Part shown: positions 16,557 through 25,477 of the stretch, piece by piece | How positions within the stretch are numbered: the stretch's first letter is position 1 | How the letters are laid out: the number at the start of each line of letters is the position of its first letter | Position numbers and translations under genes: made by a program | The notes under the pieces: model-generated | Told to the model about the DNA's origin: nothing | Databases searched by the model: none | The model's input: only the letters and a program-made list of their open reading frames with translations | Origin: UBA1941 sp046329555 | Lineage (GTDB): Bacteria; Bacteroidota; Bacteroidia; Chitinophagales; LD1 | Reading direction: 5' to 3' | Assembly: GCA_046329555.1 (NCBI GenBank) | Contig: JAXLUK010000004.1 | Span: 124,001-188,000 of the forward strand | Length of the DNA stretch: 64,000 nucleotides

Positions 16557-18596
16557 ATGGGTTGGCGTCGACTGGTTTTTACCTTTACTGCTATTATTTT
16601 GAACGGTGCCTCAGTGGTAAGAGGCCAGAGCGACTCGTTGCAAATGCAGGATGTAGTAGTTACCGGCTCTTTGAAGGCAATGAGAAAAGACGAATTCGCT
16701 ATTCCAGTTGAGATTTTCACTCAGGATTATTTCCGTCAGAACAATGTGAACACCCTCCATGAAGCCGTCCAGATGATCAGTGGCATTCAACCCAACATTG
16801 ATGGCGCGGTAGATGGCGCTTCTGATATCGAAATCAATGGCATGGAGGGCCATTATACCTTGATTTTGATAGATGGGAATCCTATTTCAGGGGGAAACAG
16901 TAGTTTTTATGGCTTATCGGGAATTCCTGTTTCTATCATTGAACGAATTGAAGTAATCAAAGGTCCCGCATCAACCTTGTATGGCAGTGATGCCATGTCG
17001 GGGGTTATCAATGTAATTACTAAGAATCCGGAACGAACACCTCGTTTTACTGTTGAAGAAAAGTTGAATACTTATTTGGAGAACAATGCAGAACTAAGCT
17101 TTCGGGTGAACGAGAAAAAGGCTGCAGGCTTGTTTAGTGCTACCGCGTTTAATGCCAATAATGCATGGGATAAAAACCGCGATGGCTTTATGGACGTTCC
17201 GAAAGTTAATCGGATTGCTTTGTTCAATAAATGGTCCTTTAGAAACAAATACCAGAAGCCCAGTGCTATCTACGGGAGATACATTTATGAGAACCGCTTA
17301 GGTGGGGAAGTGGATTTCGCTTCGCGTTTTGCTGGTGGAGATTTTATTTATGGCGAATGGATCAGAACCAGCCGATTTGAGATTTTTGGAAATTTTCAAT
17401 TACCGGTGAAGCGTGATAATGTACTGATTCAACTGGCTTATACTGATCATCGTCAAAAGGCAAACTACGGATTGATACCGTTCAACAATCAGGAATGTAA
17501 TGCGCGCGTCCAAATTTCGTGGGACAATAAATTCTCAGATAAAAGCGATTTGTTAGTTGGAGCCGTTTATAAATTCAAGTATTACGACGATAACTTATCG
17601 GGAACAACAGATGCACAAGGAAACAATGCGCCCTGGATCAATCACCAGCCCGCCTTGTTTATTCAGGATATGATCATCTTCAATAATCAGCATCAAATTT
17701 TGGCAGGCTTACGATATGAATTCAACGCACAAAATAAGGGCAATGCGATTATTCCAAGGTTCGATTACAAATGGAATTCCGTCAATAGAAACTATTTTGT
17801 TCGATTTAGTTTGGGAAGTGGTTTTAGGACGCCAAATTTCTTTATGGACGACCGTTACGCCTTCATTAGTGGAAAAAAAATAATTGTTCCCACCGATATT
17901 AAAACGGAGCTAACTTATGGAAGTTCACTATCTTTTGAAGCACGTTTAAAAAGTCAGGGACACAAATTCAACATTGAAGTACGGCCCTTTTTTACTGCCA
18001 TACTGAACGCGGTTGAAACAGATTTTGAATCAGTGCCCGATGCCATTTTGTATTCCAATGAAGATGGCCTTGGTTTAAACTACGGTTTTCTAGTTTCAGG
18101 CGAAGCACAGTTTGCTTTCCCGTTGAAGTTGTATGCATCTGCTACATTTTTACAATATAAGTTAAGACAACAGGAAAATGGCGAAACCGAATGGGAGAAT
18201 GCCTTGAATTCACCTGTACTCAATGCCACATATACAGTTTCTTATACTTTCAGAAAGGCTGGTGTTTCTTTAGATTGGAATGGAGTGATAAATTCACCTA
18301 TGAGATTGGTTACCGTTCCGAATGATTTCAGAAGCAACTATTCGCCATGGTTCTGCATGATGAATCTGCAACTTACCAAGCGGTTTAAATTTGGATTAGA
18401 ACTTTTTGCCGGACTTAACAATTTGCTCAATGTACGCCAACAAAGCCCTATCCTCAGAGCCAATGATCCTTTCAATAATTATTTGAATGACTTAAATTCA
18501 AATCCGCTTCATTACAGCTTTAATGCCTCCTACATTTACGCGGCAAACCAAGGCATCCGTGGGTTCTTCGGTTTGCGCTATGTGTTACGCGATTAA
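16557..18596 (+). CDS. TonB-dependent outer-membrane receptor
   Basis: About 679 residues from the ATG at 16557, which gives a signal peptide (MGWRRLVFTFTAIILNGASVVRG). It has a TonB-box-like stretch (MQDVVVTGS), then a plug domain (INGMEGHYTLILIDGNPI, GPASTLYGSDAMSGVINVIT) and a ~500-residue 22-strand barrel. There is no carboxypeptidase-like N-terminal domain, so it resembles siderophore/haem/B12-type receptors more than SusC. The substrate is unknown and no SusD partner is present. It converges on tonB with a shared stop (4-base overlap), next to exbD and exbB, so receptor and energiser are encoded side by side. Confidence 0.92.
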   Translation: MGWRRLVFTFTAIILNGASVVRGQSDSLQMQDVVVTGSLKAMRKDEFAIPVEIFTQDYFRQNNVNTLHEAVQMISGIQPNIDGAVDGASDIEINGMEGHYTLILIDGNPISGGNSSFYGLSGIPVSIIERIEVIKGPASTLYGSDAMSGVINVITKNPERTPRFTVEEKLNTYLENNAELSFRVNEKKAAGLFSATAFNANNAWDKNRDGFMDVPKVNRIALFNKWSFRNKYQKPSAIYGRYIYENRLGGEVDFASRFAGGDFIYGEWIRTSRFEIFGNFQLPVKRDNVLIQLAYTDHRQKANYGLIPFNNQECNARVQISWDNKFSDKSDLLVGAVYKFKYYDDNLSGTTDAQGNNAPWINHQPALFIQDMIIFNNQHQILAGLRYEFNAQNKGNAIIPRFDYKWNSVNRNYFVRFSLGSGFRTPNFFMDDRYAFISGKKIIVPTDIKTELTYGSSLSFEARLKSQGHKFNIEVRPFFTAILNAVETDFESVPDAILYSNEDGLGLNYGFLVSGEAQFAFPLKLYASATFLQYKLRQQENGETEWENALNSPVLNATYTVSYTFRKAGVSLDWNGVINSPMRLVTVPNDFRSNYSPWFCMMNLQLTKRFKFGLELFAGLNNLLNVRQQSPILRANDPFNNYLNDLNSNPLHYSFNASYIYAANQGIRGFFGLRYVLRD

Positions 18597-19477
18597 TTTT
18601 CTTTGAAGATAAAAATGATGCTGCCGTTCTGTACGTCAGCGGCATCTGCCTTGTCATCAAATGTATACTTCATAGCTGCTTGACGGGCCACATTAACTAA
18701 ACAATCATCTGAAGTGGTAGAGCCACTTTGGGTAAAGTTGGCTTTAATCACCTTACCATCTCTATTCACTTGAATGCCCATTACCACGCGACCGCGAGCA
18801 TCTTCGCAAGGGTTTTTAACGGCTGGCTTAGACCGTAACCTTCTTCCGGTTAAACGAACGTTTCCATCACCTAAACCACTTCCATGGCCATGGCCATTAC
18901 CATCTCCGCCTCCATTATAATTACGGGAATTAGGATCGCCATTCGGATTACCCTGATCGCCGTTTCCGCCTCCCTCGCCATCGCCCTTGCTGTTGTTCGG
19001 TGTTCCTGGGGCACCAGGCCGGAAAAGTGCATTATGGTCAACCTGAGGAGTAGGTTGAGCAGGAGTAGATGGGGTGTTTTTAACCGGTTTTGGTTTTAGT
19101 ATGGCATCGGGATTGGGTTTAGGCGCCTTCTTTGTTGATTCTGTTTTCCTTTCAACAACAGGAGCATCTTCCAAATCCTGAGTGGCAATATCTTCCTTGG
19201 TTTCAGGGGCTGCTTCTGGATTGCTTTCAGGGGTAGGCGCTGCATTTTCAGCAACAGGAGTGAGGTTCATCGGTTGTATATCGCCCTCACCAACTTCGGA
19301 AGTACCAAAGTTCACCGTCATACCGCCCTCATTTTCTTCGAAAGGCGGATTGGGCATGGTGAGCACCCAGAAAAAAAGTAAGACTAACAACAAGGCATGA
19401 ATCGCCAACGCAACAGTTATCGCTATGGTGCGATTTTTGTTTTCCGAAGAACGATTCTCGATATCAAATGCCTGCAT
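18593..19477 (-). CDS. tonB: TonB-like energy transducer
   Basis: 294 residues. The short cytoplasmic N-terminus is followed by a transmembrane helix (residues ~19-41). A long Pro/Glu/Lys-rich linker (~60-140) leads into a Gly/Asn/Asp/His-rich low-complexity segment (~150-195), then a compact C-terminal TonB-like domain (RVVMGIQVNRDGKVIKANF...). Two cysteines (in NPCED and DDCLV) flank that domain and could form a disulfide. It transmits the proton-motive force from ExbB-ExbD to outer-membrane receptors. It lies 57 bases after exbD on the same strand, giving the order exbB-exbD-tonB. Confidence 0.85.
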   Translation of the reverse strand: MQAFDIENRSSENKNRTIAITVALAIHALLLVLLFFWVLTMPNPPFEENEGGMTVNFGTSEVGEGDIQPMNLTPVAENAAPTPESNPEAAPETKEDIATQDLEDAPVVERKTESTKKAPKPNPDAILKPKPVKNTPSTPAQPTPQVDHNALFRPGAPGTPNNSKGDGEGGGNGDQGNPNGDPNSRNYNGGGDGNGHGHGSGLGDGNVRLTGRRLRSKPAVKNPCEDARGRVVMGIQVNRDGKVIKANFTQSGSTTSDDCLVNVARQAAMKYTFDDKADAADVQNGSIIFIFKEN

Positions 19478-19534
19478 GAAATCTCTCTTTTTTGCTATGA
19501 TGCAAATGGAGTGGCCATTGCATACATTTATCCA

Positions 19535-19936
19535 TTATTTTTTATCAGTTGCCAAAATCATCTTTATTTTCTCTTTATTCCCGATAGAAATAACGTCAAC
19601 AATTACCTGTACGGGTAAGATATTATCTGCCCTGATGACACAGGTGGCGTCCTTATCGTTATTCGCCTTTGCAGCCAACGCCGCCGATAAATTTTCGGGC
19701 GAAACGGACTTGTCGTTTATGAAATAATTCTTGTTGGCATCAATGGACAGGGTAAAATTATTTTTAGAAACCGTTTGACCAGCCTGCGATTTAGGGAGCA
19801 CCAACTTGATTACTGAAGGCGAAACTAAGGTTGACATAATAAGGAAGAACAACATCAAAAAAAACATGATGTCGCTAAGCGAATCAGCGCGCATCTCACT
19901 GTGCATGCGCATCCTGGATTGTCTGGAAAATCGCAT
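19535..19936 (-). CDS. exbD: ExbD/TolR biopolymer transport protein
   Basis: 133 residues. A short basic cytoplasmic N-terminus precedes one transmembrane helix that starts at SLSDIMFFLMLFFLIM. The Asp in that helix is the proton-carrying residue of the ExbD/TolR family. A periplasmic domain ending in VQVIVDVISIGNKEKIKMI follows. It pairs with ExbB to form the proton channel that drives TonB. Four bases separate it from exbB upstream. Confidence 0.9.
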   Translation of the reverse strand: MRFSRQSRMRMHSEMRADSLSDIMFFLMLFFLIMSTLVSPSVIKLVLPKSQAGQTVSKNNFTLSIDANKNYFINDKSVSPENLSAALAAKANNDKDATCVIRADNILPVQVIVDVISIGNKEKIKMILATDKK

Positions 19937-19940
19937 GATA

Positions 19941-20627
19941 TTATTTTGAAGCGGGTTCCTGAATCAGATCGATAAAATCAACAGCCGTACTTTCCAATTG
20001 ATAGCTCACCCGATCTATACGCGCATTGAGATAATGAAAGCCGATGTGCGCCAATATCCCAACCACCAAACCGGCCGCAGAGGTTATCATCTTTTCATAC
20101 AATCCGCCAGCAATTAGCCCAATGGAAATATTATCAGCCAATGAAATGTTATAGAAGATTTTAATGACACCCGAAATGGTTCCTACGAAACCAAACATCG
20201 GTGCAATACCACTGATAATACCCAAATACGCTAGATTTTTTTCAAGCTTGTAAATTTCCAGCTTACCTACATCTTCTACAGAACGTTCAATATCAGCAAT
20301 AGGCCGCCCCAGCCGCTTTATTCCTTTCTCTAAAAGCCGTGCGATAGGCGTATTGGTGCTACGGCACATGGTTAGTGCCGCATCCATTTTACGGTCGAGC
20401 AGCAGGGTACGGATATTATTCATGAAGTTAGGATCAACCTTAGAAGCTTTGCTAATGGTTAGATATCTTTCAATAATCAGGAATACTGAAACCACGGAAA
20501 GAAATCCTATGGGAATCATTACCCAGCCACCCTTCATAATTAAGTCTAACAAACTCAATGATGGTGGCGGCGAAGCCGTAACTGCAGCCGCGCTATGCGC
20601 CGTATCCATAACAACTTGTAAAAGCAT
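19941..20627 (-). CDS. exbB: ExbB/TolQ/MotA proton channel protein
   Basis: About 228 residues from the ATG at 20627; a TTG nine codons upstream lies inside a palindrome and is less likely. Three transmembrane segments are visible (after LDLIMKGGWVMIPIG; GISGIAPMFGFVGTISGVI; ITSAAGLVVGILAHIGF). The GLVVGIL segment is the conserved MotA/ExbB core. It forms the pentameric channel that couples proton flow to TonB through ExbD. First gene of the exbB-exbD-tonB unit. Confidence 0.9.
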   Translation of the reverse strand: MLLQVVMDTAHSAAAVTASPPPSLSLLDLIMKGGWVMIPIGFLSVVSVFLIIERYLTISKASKVDPNFMNNIRTLLLDRKMDAALTMCRSTNTPIARLLEKGIKRLGRPIADIERSVEDVGKLEIYKLEKNLAYLGIISGIAPMFGFVGTISGVIKIFYNISLADNISIGLIAGGLYEKMITSAAGLVVGILAHIGFHYLNARIDRVSYQLESTAVDFIDLIQEPASK

Positions 20628-20647
20628 ACTTCGTTTTTTAAGTAACG

Positions 20648-20671
20648 CGCACAATGCGCGCTTATTGTGCG
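20648..20671. promoter_or_regulatory. Palindrome upstream of exbB (candidate operator)
   Basis: CGCACAAT (20648-20655) and ATTGTGCG (20664-20671) form an exact 8-base inverted repeat around an 8-base GC-rich centre. It sits 20 bases before the exbB ATG and just after a weak -7-like GAAATTCG (minus strand). It could be an operator for uptake genes, or a hairpin in the leader. It does not resemble a Fur box. Confidence 0.4.
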
Positions 20672-20744
20672 AATTTCAGCCAAATAGACTGCCACACAAC
20701 CCTGCTTTTACACCAAATGATTAGACAGTGTACAGTTATGCGAA

Positions 20745-22625
20745 CTAAGCGGTTTCCAACTCAATTTCAGCGCCTACTTCATCCTTTTCAATCCGCAGAT
20801 TGTCAATAATGAAATCCTGACGTTCCTGGGTGTTCTTACCCATGTAGTAGTCCAGTAATCCTTTCATATCATGATCATCTTTGATAATCACCGGACTTAC
20901 GCGCATGTGCTCGCCAATGAAATTCCCGAATTCTTCAGGCGAAATTTCACCCAACCCTTTAAACCGCGTGATCTCACATTTGTTATTCAAAGCCTGTATA
21001 GCGTCCTGGCGTTCCTGATCGGAATAACAGTAAATCGTGCGTTGTTTGTTTCGCACGCGGAACAGGGGCGTTTCCAATACTTTAACATGACCGTTGCGTA
21101 CCAAATCGGGAAAAAACTGCATGAAGAAGGTCAGAATCAATAACCGGATGTGCATGCCGTCCACATCGGCATCGGTGGCAATGATAATGTTGTTATAACG
21201 CAAATCATCCATAGAATCTTCAATATTCAATGCATGCTGTAGCAGATTGAATTCTTCGTTCTCATATACCACTTTTTTCGTTAGTCCATGGCAGTTCAGC
21301 GGCTTTCCGCGTAAGCTGAAAACAGCTTGAGTATTGGCATTCCGGGCCTTTGTTATACTTCCACTTGCTGAATCACCTTCGGTAATAAACAAGGATGTGT
21401 TTAAGCGCTCATCCGATTTTGAATCATCTAAATGGTATTTACAATCGCGCAACTTCTTATTGTGTATGTTGGCCTTTTTCGCACGTTCGTTGGCTAACTT
21501 CTTGATGCCGGCAATTTCTTTCCGTTCTCTTTCACTTTGCAAAATCCGTTTTAGCAAAGCATCAGCAGTCTCTGCATTTTTATGCAGGTAATTATCCAGA
21601 TGTTCTTTAACAAACTCCAGAACAAACTGCTTCATGGTTTTCTCTTCACCCAGCAGTTTTTCTGTGCCTAATTTCGTCTTGGTTTGCGATTCGAAAACCG
21701 GCTCCTGAATGCGTACGGAAATAGCACCCACAATAGCTTCGCGAATATCAACGGTATCGAAATCTTTTTTATAAAAATCCCGAACCGTTTTTACAATGGC
21801 TTCGCGGAACGCCTGCAAGTGCGTACCACCCTGAACAGTATACTGTCCGTTTACGAAAGAATAATGCTCTTCACCGTACTGATTACCGTGTGATAAAGCC
21901 AACTCTATATCATCACTCACCAAATGAATGATGGGATAGCGTAGATTTTCTACATCCTTCTTCTTGCTTAACAAATCATACAAACCGCGCTGCGAGATGT
22001 ATTTTTGTCCGTTGTAATGAAAAGCTAAACCTGTGTTCAGATAGGTGTAATTCATCACCATCTGCTCAACATATTCATGCAGAAAGTGATAATTTCTAAA
22101 AATGGTGGCATCCGGAACAAATTCTACATACGTACCATTTTCTTCAGTGGTCTTTTGAATCTTATGATCCACTTTCAAAACGCCTTTTTCAAATTCTGCC
22201 TTCTTCATTTCGCCATCGCGAACAGCATATACCTGAAAATAATCGGAAAGGGCATTGACTGCTTTCGTACCCACGCCATTCAAGCCAACCGATTTTTTAA
22301 ACGCTTCTGAATCGTACTTGGCACCTGTATTAATTTGTGAAACGCAGTCAATCACTTTGCCCAATGGTATACCACGTCCGAAATCGCGAACAGATACTTT
22401 CTCTTTACTAACGGTAATTTCCACCTTCTTACCATAACCCATCTGAAATTCATCGATGCAGTTATCAATCACCTCTTTCAGGAGAATGTAAATGCCATCG
22501 TCCATGGATGAGCCATCGCCCGTTTTTCCGATGTACATTCCCGGACGCATCCGCATGTGTTCAATCCAATCAAGCGTGCGTACATTATCCTCATCATACT
22601 TCGCCGCAACTTTTTCCTTCGCCAT
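20745..22625 (-). CDS. parE: DNA topoisomerase IV subunit B (ParE/GyrB type)
   Basis: 626 residues with a GHKL ATPase domain (EVIDNCIDEF, DFGRGIPLGK, GLNGVGTKAVNAL), a transducer domain, and a TOPRIM domain (TEGDSASGSI, ATDADVDGMHIR, RFKGLGE). The length and the FITEGDSASGS sequence fit the ParE form used in Bacteroidota for chromosome decatenation. The partner parC is not in the window. 109 bases separate it from the response-regulator pair upstream on the same strand. Confidence 0.93.
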   Translation of the reverse strand: MAKEKVAAKYDEDNVRTLDWIEHMRMRPGMYIGKTGDGSSMDDGIYILLKEVIDNCIDEFQMGYGKKVEITVSKEKVSVRDFGRGIPLGKVIDCVSQINTGAKYDSEAFKKSVGLNGVGTKAVNALSDYFQVYAVRDGEMKKAEFEKGVLKVDHKIQKTTEENGTYVEFVPDATIFRNYHFLHEYVEQMVMNYTYLNTGLAFHYNGQKYISQRGLYDLLSKKKDVENLRYPIIHLVSDDIELALSHGNQYGEEHYSFVNGQYTVQGGTHLQAFREAIVKTVRDFYKKDFDTVDIREAIVGAISVRIQEPVFESQTKTKLGTEKLLGEEKTMKQFVLEFVKEHLDNYLHKNAETADALLKRILQSERERKEIAGIKKLANERAKKANIHNKKLRDCKYHLDDSKSDERLNTSLFITEGDSASGSITKARNANTQAVFSLRGKPLNCHGLTKKVVYENEEFNLLQHALNIEDSMDDLRYNNIIIATDADVDGMHIRLLILTFFMQFFPDLVRNGHVKVLETPLFRVRNKQRTIYCYSDQERQDAIQALNNKCEITRFKGLGEISPEEFGNFIGEHMRVSPVIIKDDHDMKGLLDYYMGKNTQERQDFIIDNLRIEKDEVGAEIELETA

Positions 22626-22735
22626 AATAATTTTGATTATTGCCGCGGTGAAAATAGGGTAGCACCGCGTTTACCGGCGGCGAATTAATAACATTTCAAC
22701 GAGGAAGAAACTCCGGAGCGCGGAATAGCCTACAT

Positions 22736-23467
22736 CTAGGCCGGGAAAACGGCACCGATTACCTTACCCGGTGCGGCCATTCGCCAGCGAATGCGCGCAT
22801 CGCCTTGTTTGTACTTTTTATGACGGAATTGCGCTTCGTGCTGAGCGCCGTCTATAAAACTTTGCCTGAAAGCATCCACAATTTCCTCCGGATTTTCAAA
22901 CGATTCTAAAACCTCACGTAAGTCTGAAATTTCTTTATCAGCGGGCATTTCCAATACTTCCATCAATGGCCTGGAGAAAAACACTTTCTTCCTCTCCACA
23001 TCCACTTCGATATAGCCGGTATTCATCAGCCATTGAAGATTATTGAAACGCTCTTCACCCTTGTTCAGTTCCTTGTTCAAGTGATATCGTTCGAATGCGA
23101 ACATGATGGAAGAAATCAATACCTTTCCATCGAATTTTCCTTTAACCAGAAAATCCTGTGCGCCGTATCGCACAGTTTCCAAACCAACCGTTTCATCCGT
23201 TAATCCGGTTAGAACAATTACCAGATTGCCCGGATATTGTTCCAGAACCTTCTTAATTGTGGTTATTCCTACACTATCCGGAAGGTTCAGGTCCATTAAA
23301 ATTATGTCAAATTTCTCTTGCGCCAGAAACCCTTCAGCTGCAGCCAAATTTTCTGCATGAAAGAAGTGGAATTTGGGAGAAAGCGATTCGCCGAGATAAA
23401 ATTTTATCAGGAAGGCGTCGCCGGCATTATCTTCAATGACCAGTACTTTCAGTTCTCTTTCTTCCAT
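22736..23467 (-). CDS. Response regulator with C-terminal PAS-like domain
   Basis: 243 residues. A receiver domain (residues ~7-125) has the acidic pair VIEDNAGD, the phospho-acceptor Asp in IILMDLNLPDS, the Thr in VLTGLT and the Lys in FLVKGK. A ~100-residue PAS-fold-like region follows (EVDVERKKVFFSRPLMEVLEMP to ARIRWRMAAPG). No DNA-binding, kinase or cyclase domain is present, so output must be through protein contacts. Three bases separate it from the single-domain regulator upstream, and the two were probably made together. No histidine kinase lies nearby. Confidence 0.85.
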   Translation of the reverse strand: MEERELKVLVIEDNAGDAFLIKFYLGESLSPKFHFFHAENLAAAEGFLAQEKFDIILMDLNLPDSVGITTIKKVLEQYPGNLVIVLTGLTDETVGLETVRYGAQDFLVKGKFDGKVLISSIMFAFERYHLNKELNKGEERFNNLQWLMNTGYIEVDVERKKVFFSRPLMEVLEMPADKEISDLREVLESFENPEEIVDAFRQSFIDGAQHEAQFRHKKYKQGDARIRWRMAAPGKVIGAVFPA

Positions 23468-23470
23468 AGG

Positions 23471-23920
23471 TTATTGGTTAGCCAATTTAACTACTTTAAA
23501 CCAGAAGTTTTCCATCTGTTGCAGCACCCTGGTAAAATCATCGAAATCTACTGGTTTCAGGATGTACGCATTGGCTCCTAATTCATAGGCTCTGTTTACG
23601 TCGTGATCGGCTTCCGAAGTTGTAACGGCAATCACTGGAATTCGTTTCAACTGATCATTGCTTTTGATTTCCTTGAGAATTTCCAAGCCATTTTTTTTGG
23701 GAAGATTAAGATCAAGCATGATGATTTCGGGCCGTACCGCATCCGGAAAATTGTCTTTTTTCAACAGGTAATCCATTACCAGCTCACCATCCGAAACCAC
23801 CTGCATTTCAATTTCAACACCACTTTCTTTGATGGCTTCACGGGTGAGGCGGATATCACCCGGATTATCTTCAACTAACAAAAGTCGCCTTAACCTTTTC
23901 GGCGGTATCTGACTATCCAT
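23471..23920 (-). CDS. Single-domain response regulator (Rcp1/CheY type)
   Basis: 149 residues, one receiver domain: LLVEDNPGDIRL, acceptor Asp in IIMLDLNLPKKNG, VTTSEADHD and the conserved Lys in YILKPVDFDDF. The extended form with KKDNFPDAVRPEIIMLDLNLP resembles regulators paired with phytochrome-like histidine kinases (Rcp1 family). It is the first gene of a two-regulator unit with the gene 3 bases downstream. The cognate kinase is outside the window. Confidence 0.88.
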   Translation of the reverse strand: MDSQIPPKRLRRLLLVEDNPGDIRLTREAIKESGVEIEMQVVSDGELVMDYLLKKDNFPDAVRPEIIMLDLNLPKKNGLEILKEIKSNDQLKRIPVIAVTTSEADHDVNRAYELGANAYILKPVDFDDFTRVLQQMENFWFKVVKLANQ

Positions 23921-23981
23921 ATGCTGGTTTTAACCTTTCTATTTACGAGTGAAGGAAGAAAAAGTTTTCAGCATCCGGAAA

Positions 23982-24008
23982 TAAAAAAATCCCCTCAAAG
24001 AGGGGATT
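23982..24008 (-). terminator. Intrinsic terminator for the beta-helix protein gene
   Basis: On the minus strand AATCCCCT / AGGGGATT form a hairpin with a 5-base loop followed by a T-rich run, 29 bases after the stop of the gene at 24038. Confidence 0.75.
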
Positions 24009-24037
24009 AAACTTTCCATATACAAGTTTCAAAAATC

Positions 24038-25225
24038 CTAGTTAGCAGGCATTACCTTTTCAATCATAATGCCATTGGCAGAAACGTTCAGGGATGGATT
24101 GCTTTGTGAAGGCAATTGGTTAAAGAAATCTTTATAAGTATTTCCAAGGATAGTGTAACCACCAGTGTTCAGGTCGAAGAAGATGTTATTCATCAGGTTG
24201 ATATTGGCACCGGTGCCCGTGTTGCGATAGTAACCTTGATTAGCAGCATTTGCTTTAGTAGGGGTCAGCTTCACCCGGTTGAAGTTGAAAACCTGATTGT
24301 CAGTATTTCCGGTCAGATACATACCATACATAGTGTTGTCGCCGCCTACATTTAATGAGTTATTGGTGATATTGCCATAATTGCTTGATGCGCCCTCGCA
24401 GTTATTCATCGCCAAACCATAACTTCCGTTAACGGCATTCACTACGTTGTTGCTTACAATCACATTACCGTTCACTTTATCAAGCGAAATAGCTTTGTAG
24501 TTTTTATTGTTAGAAACAGAACTTACCACGTTATTGCTGATTACAGGAGCTTCTTCGTTATTCAGAGAAATAGCGCCTTCATACTGATTAAAGAACAAAG
24601 TTCCGGTGATAGAAGTGCGGGTATCTGGAGCCGCTGCACCACCCTTGAAGAAACCAGTGCTACCATTGTTTATTTCGCAGTCTTCCACAGCAATATTGCT
24701 TTTAGTACCATTAGCGGTGAAGTACAATACCGAGGCATTCGCGCCTGTTACTAACTTATCGGTACCATCCAGAACCACATTTTTAAATGTAATACCGGTT
24801 GCATCTCCGTCTACACGAACCGCGTTACCCGTATTACCAGTTTTATTTTCAATGGTAAGATTCTGGAACGAAATGTAAGAAGCACCATTCAAACCAACGG
24901 TGTAAGATGCGTCAGGAGTATTAGATGCCAACACTACATCGCTATTATTACCTTTCATTGATTCGAAAGTAATGGTGTTCATAGAAGAAGCACCGGAAAC
25001 CGCGTTAATATCAAGACGCTCTTCGTACTTGCCATCAGCAATAACAAATACTACTGCGCCGCTAACACCACCGCATTTCAGGGCAGCAACCGCTTCGCTA
25101 ATAGTAGCATAATCACCACCTTGACCTACTTTATATTCACCAGATAGCGGATTGCAGGTACCTGCAAAAACCTGAGCTCCGGCAGAGAAGGCGAGCGCGG
25201 TAATGATGGTTTTAACTGTTGTCAT
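24038..25225 (-). CDS. Exported right-handed parallel beta-helix protein
   Basis: About 395 residues. The start at 25225 (MTTVKTIITALAFSAGAQVFAG) gives a signal peptide; a longer in-frame version lacks one. The opening CNPLSGEYKVGQGGDYATISEAVAALK is typical of pectate-lyase-like beta-helix proteins of Bacteroidota. The body shows repeating N-N-V/I-V rungs (VISNNVVSSV, VIVSNNVVNAV, NITNNSLNV). No catalytic residues are recognisable, and the C-terminus (ending EKVMPAN) shows no T9SS sorting domain. A surface or periplasmic structural or polysaccharide-binding role is possible. Confidence 0.8.
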   Translation of the reverse strand: MTTVKTIITALAFSAGAQVFAGTCNPLSGEYKVGQGGDYATISEAVAALKCGGVSGAVVFVIADGKYEERLDINAVSGASSMNTITFESMKGNNSDVVLASNTPDASYTVGLNGASYISFQNLTIENKTGNTGNAVRVDGDATGITFKNVVLDGTDKLVTGANASVLYFTANGTKSNIAVEDCEINNGSTGFFKGGAAAPDTRTSITGTLFFNQYEGAISLNNEEAPVISNNVVSSVSNNKNYKAISLDKVNGNVIVSNNVVNAVNGSYGLAMNNCEGASSNYGNITNNSLNVGGDNTMYGMYLTGNTDNQVFNFNRVKLTPTKANAANQGYYRNTGTGANINLMNNIFFDLNTGGYTILGNTYKDFFNQLPSQSNPSLNVSANGIMIEKVMPAN

Positions 25226-25276
25226 TTCGATTGATTTTTGATTTTTGAATATGGAACTCCGTTTCCGAAGTACAGG

Positions 25277-25306
25277 CAAACTAATAGCAGCACTTACTTT
25301 TGTCAA
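25277..25306 (-). promoter_or_regulatory. Weak candidate promoter in the 252-base gap before the beta-helix gene
   Basis: On the minus strand a TTG (25306-25304) is followed after 19 bases by TTAGTTTG (25284-25277), near the Bacteroidetes -33/-7 pattern. A second box TATCTTCG (minus, 25416-25409) lies ~185 bases before the start. The rest of 25226-25477 is AT-rich and holds no gene I can see. Confidence 0.3.
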
Positions 25307-25477
25307 CCCTTGTGTGGAAAAAAGTTTCATGTTTTTCTTAAAATATTGATTATCAATAAATAAAAAATATGAATGTCGCTATTTAATACCAACGTTTCGG
25401 GCGGATAGCGAAGATAAATAAGAATAATGAGATTAAGAAAGCCTTAACCCATTTTCTCTGCTTCTGATTGTTGGTGC

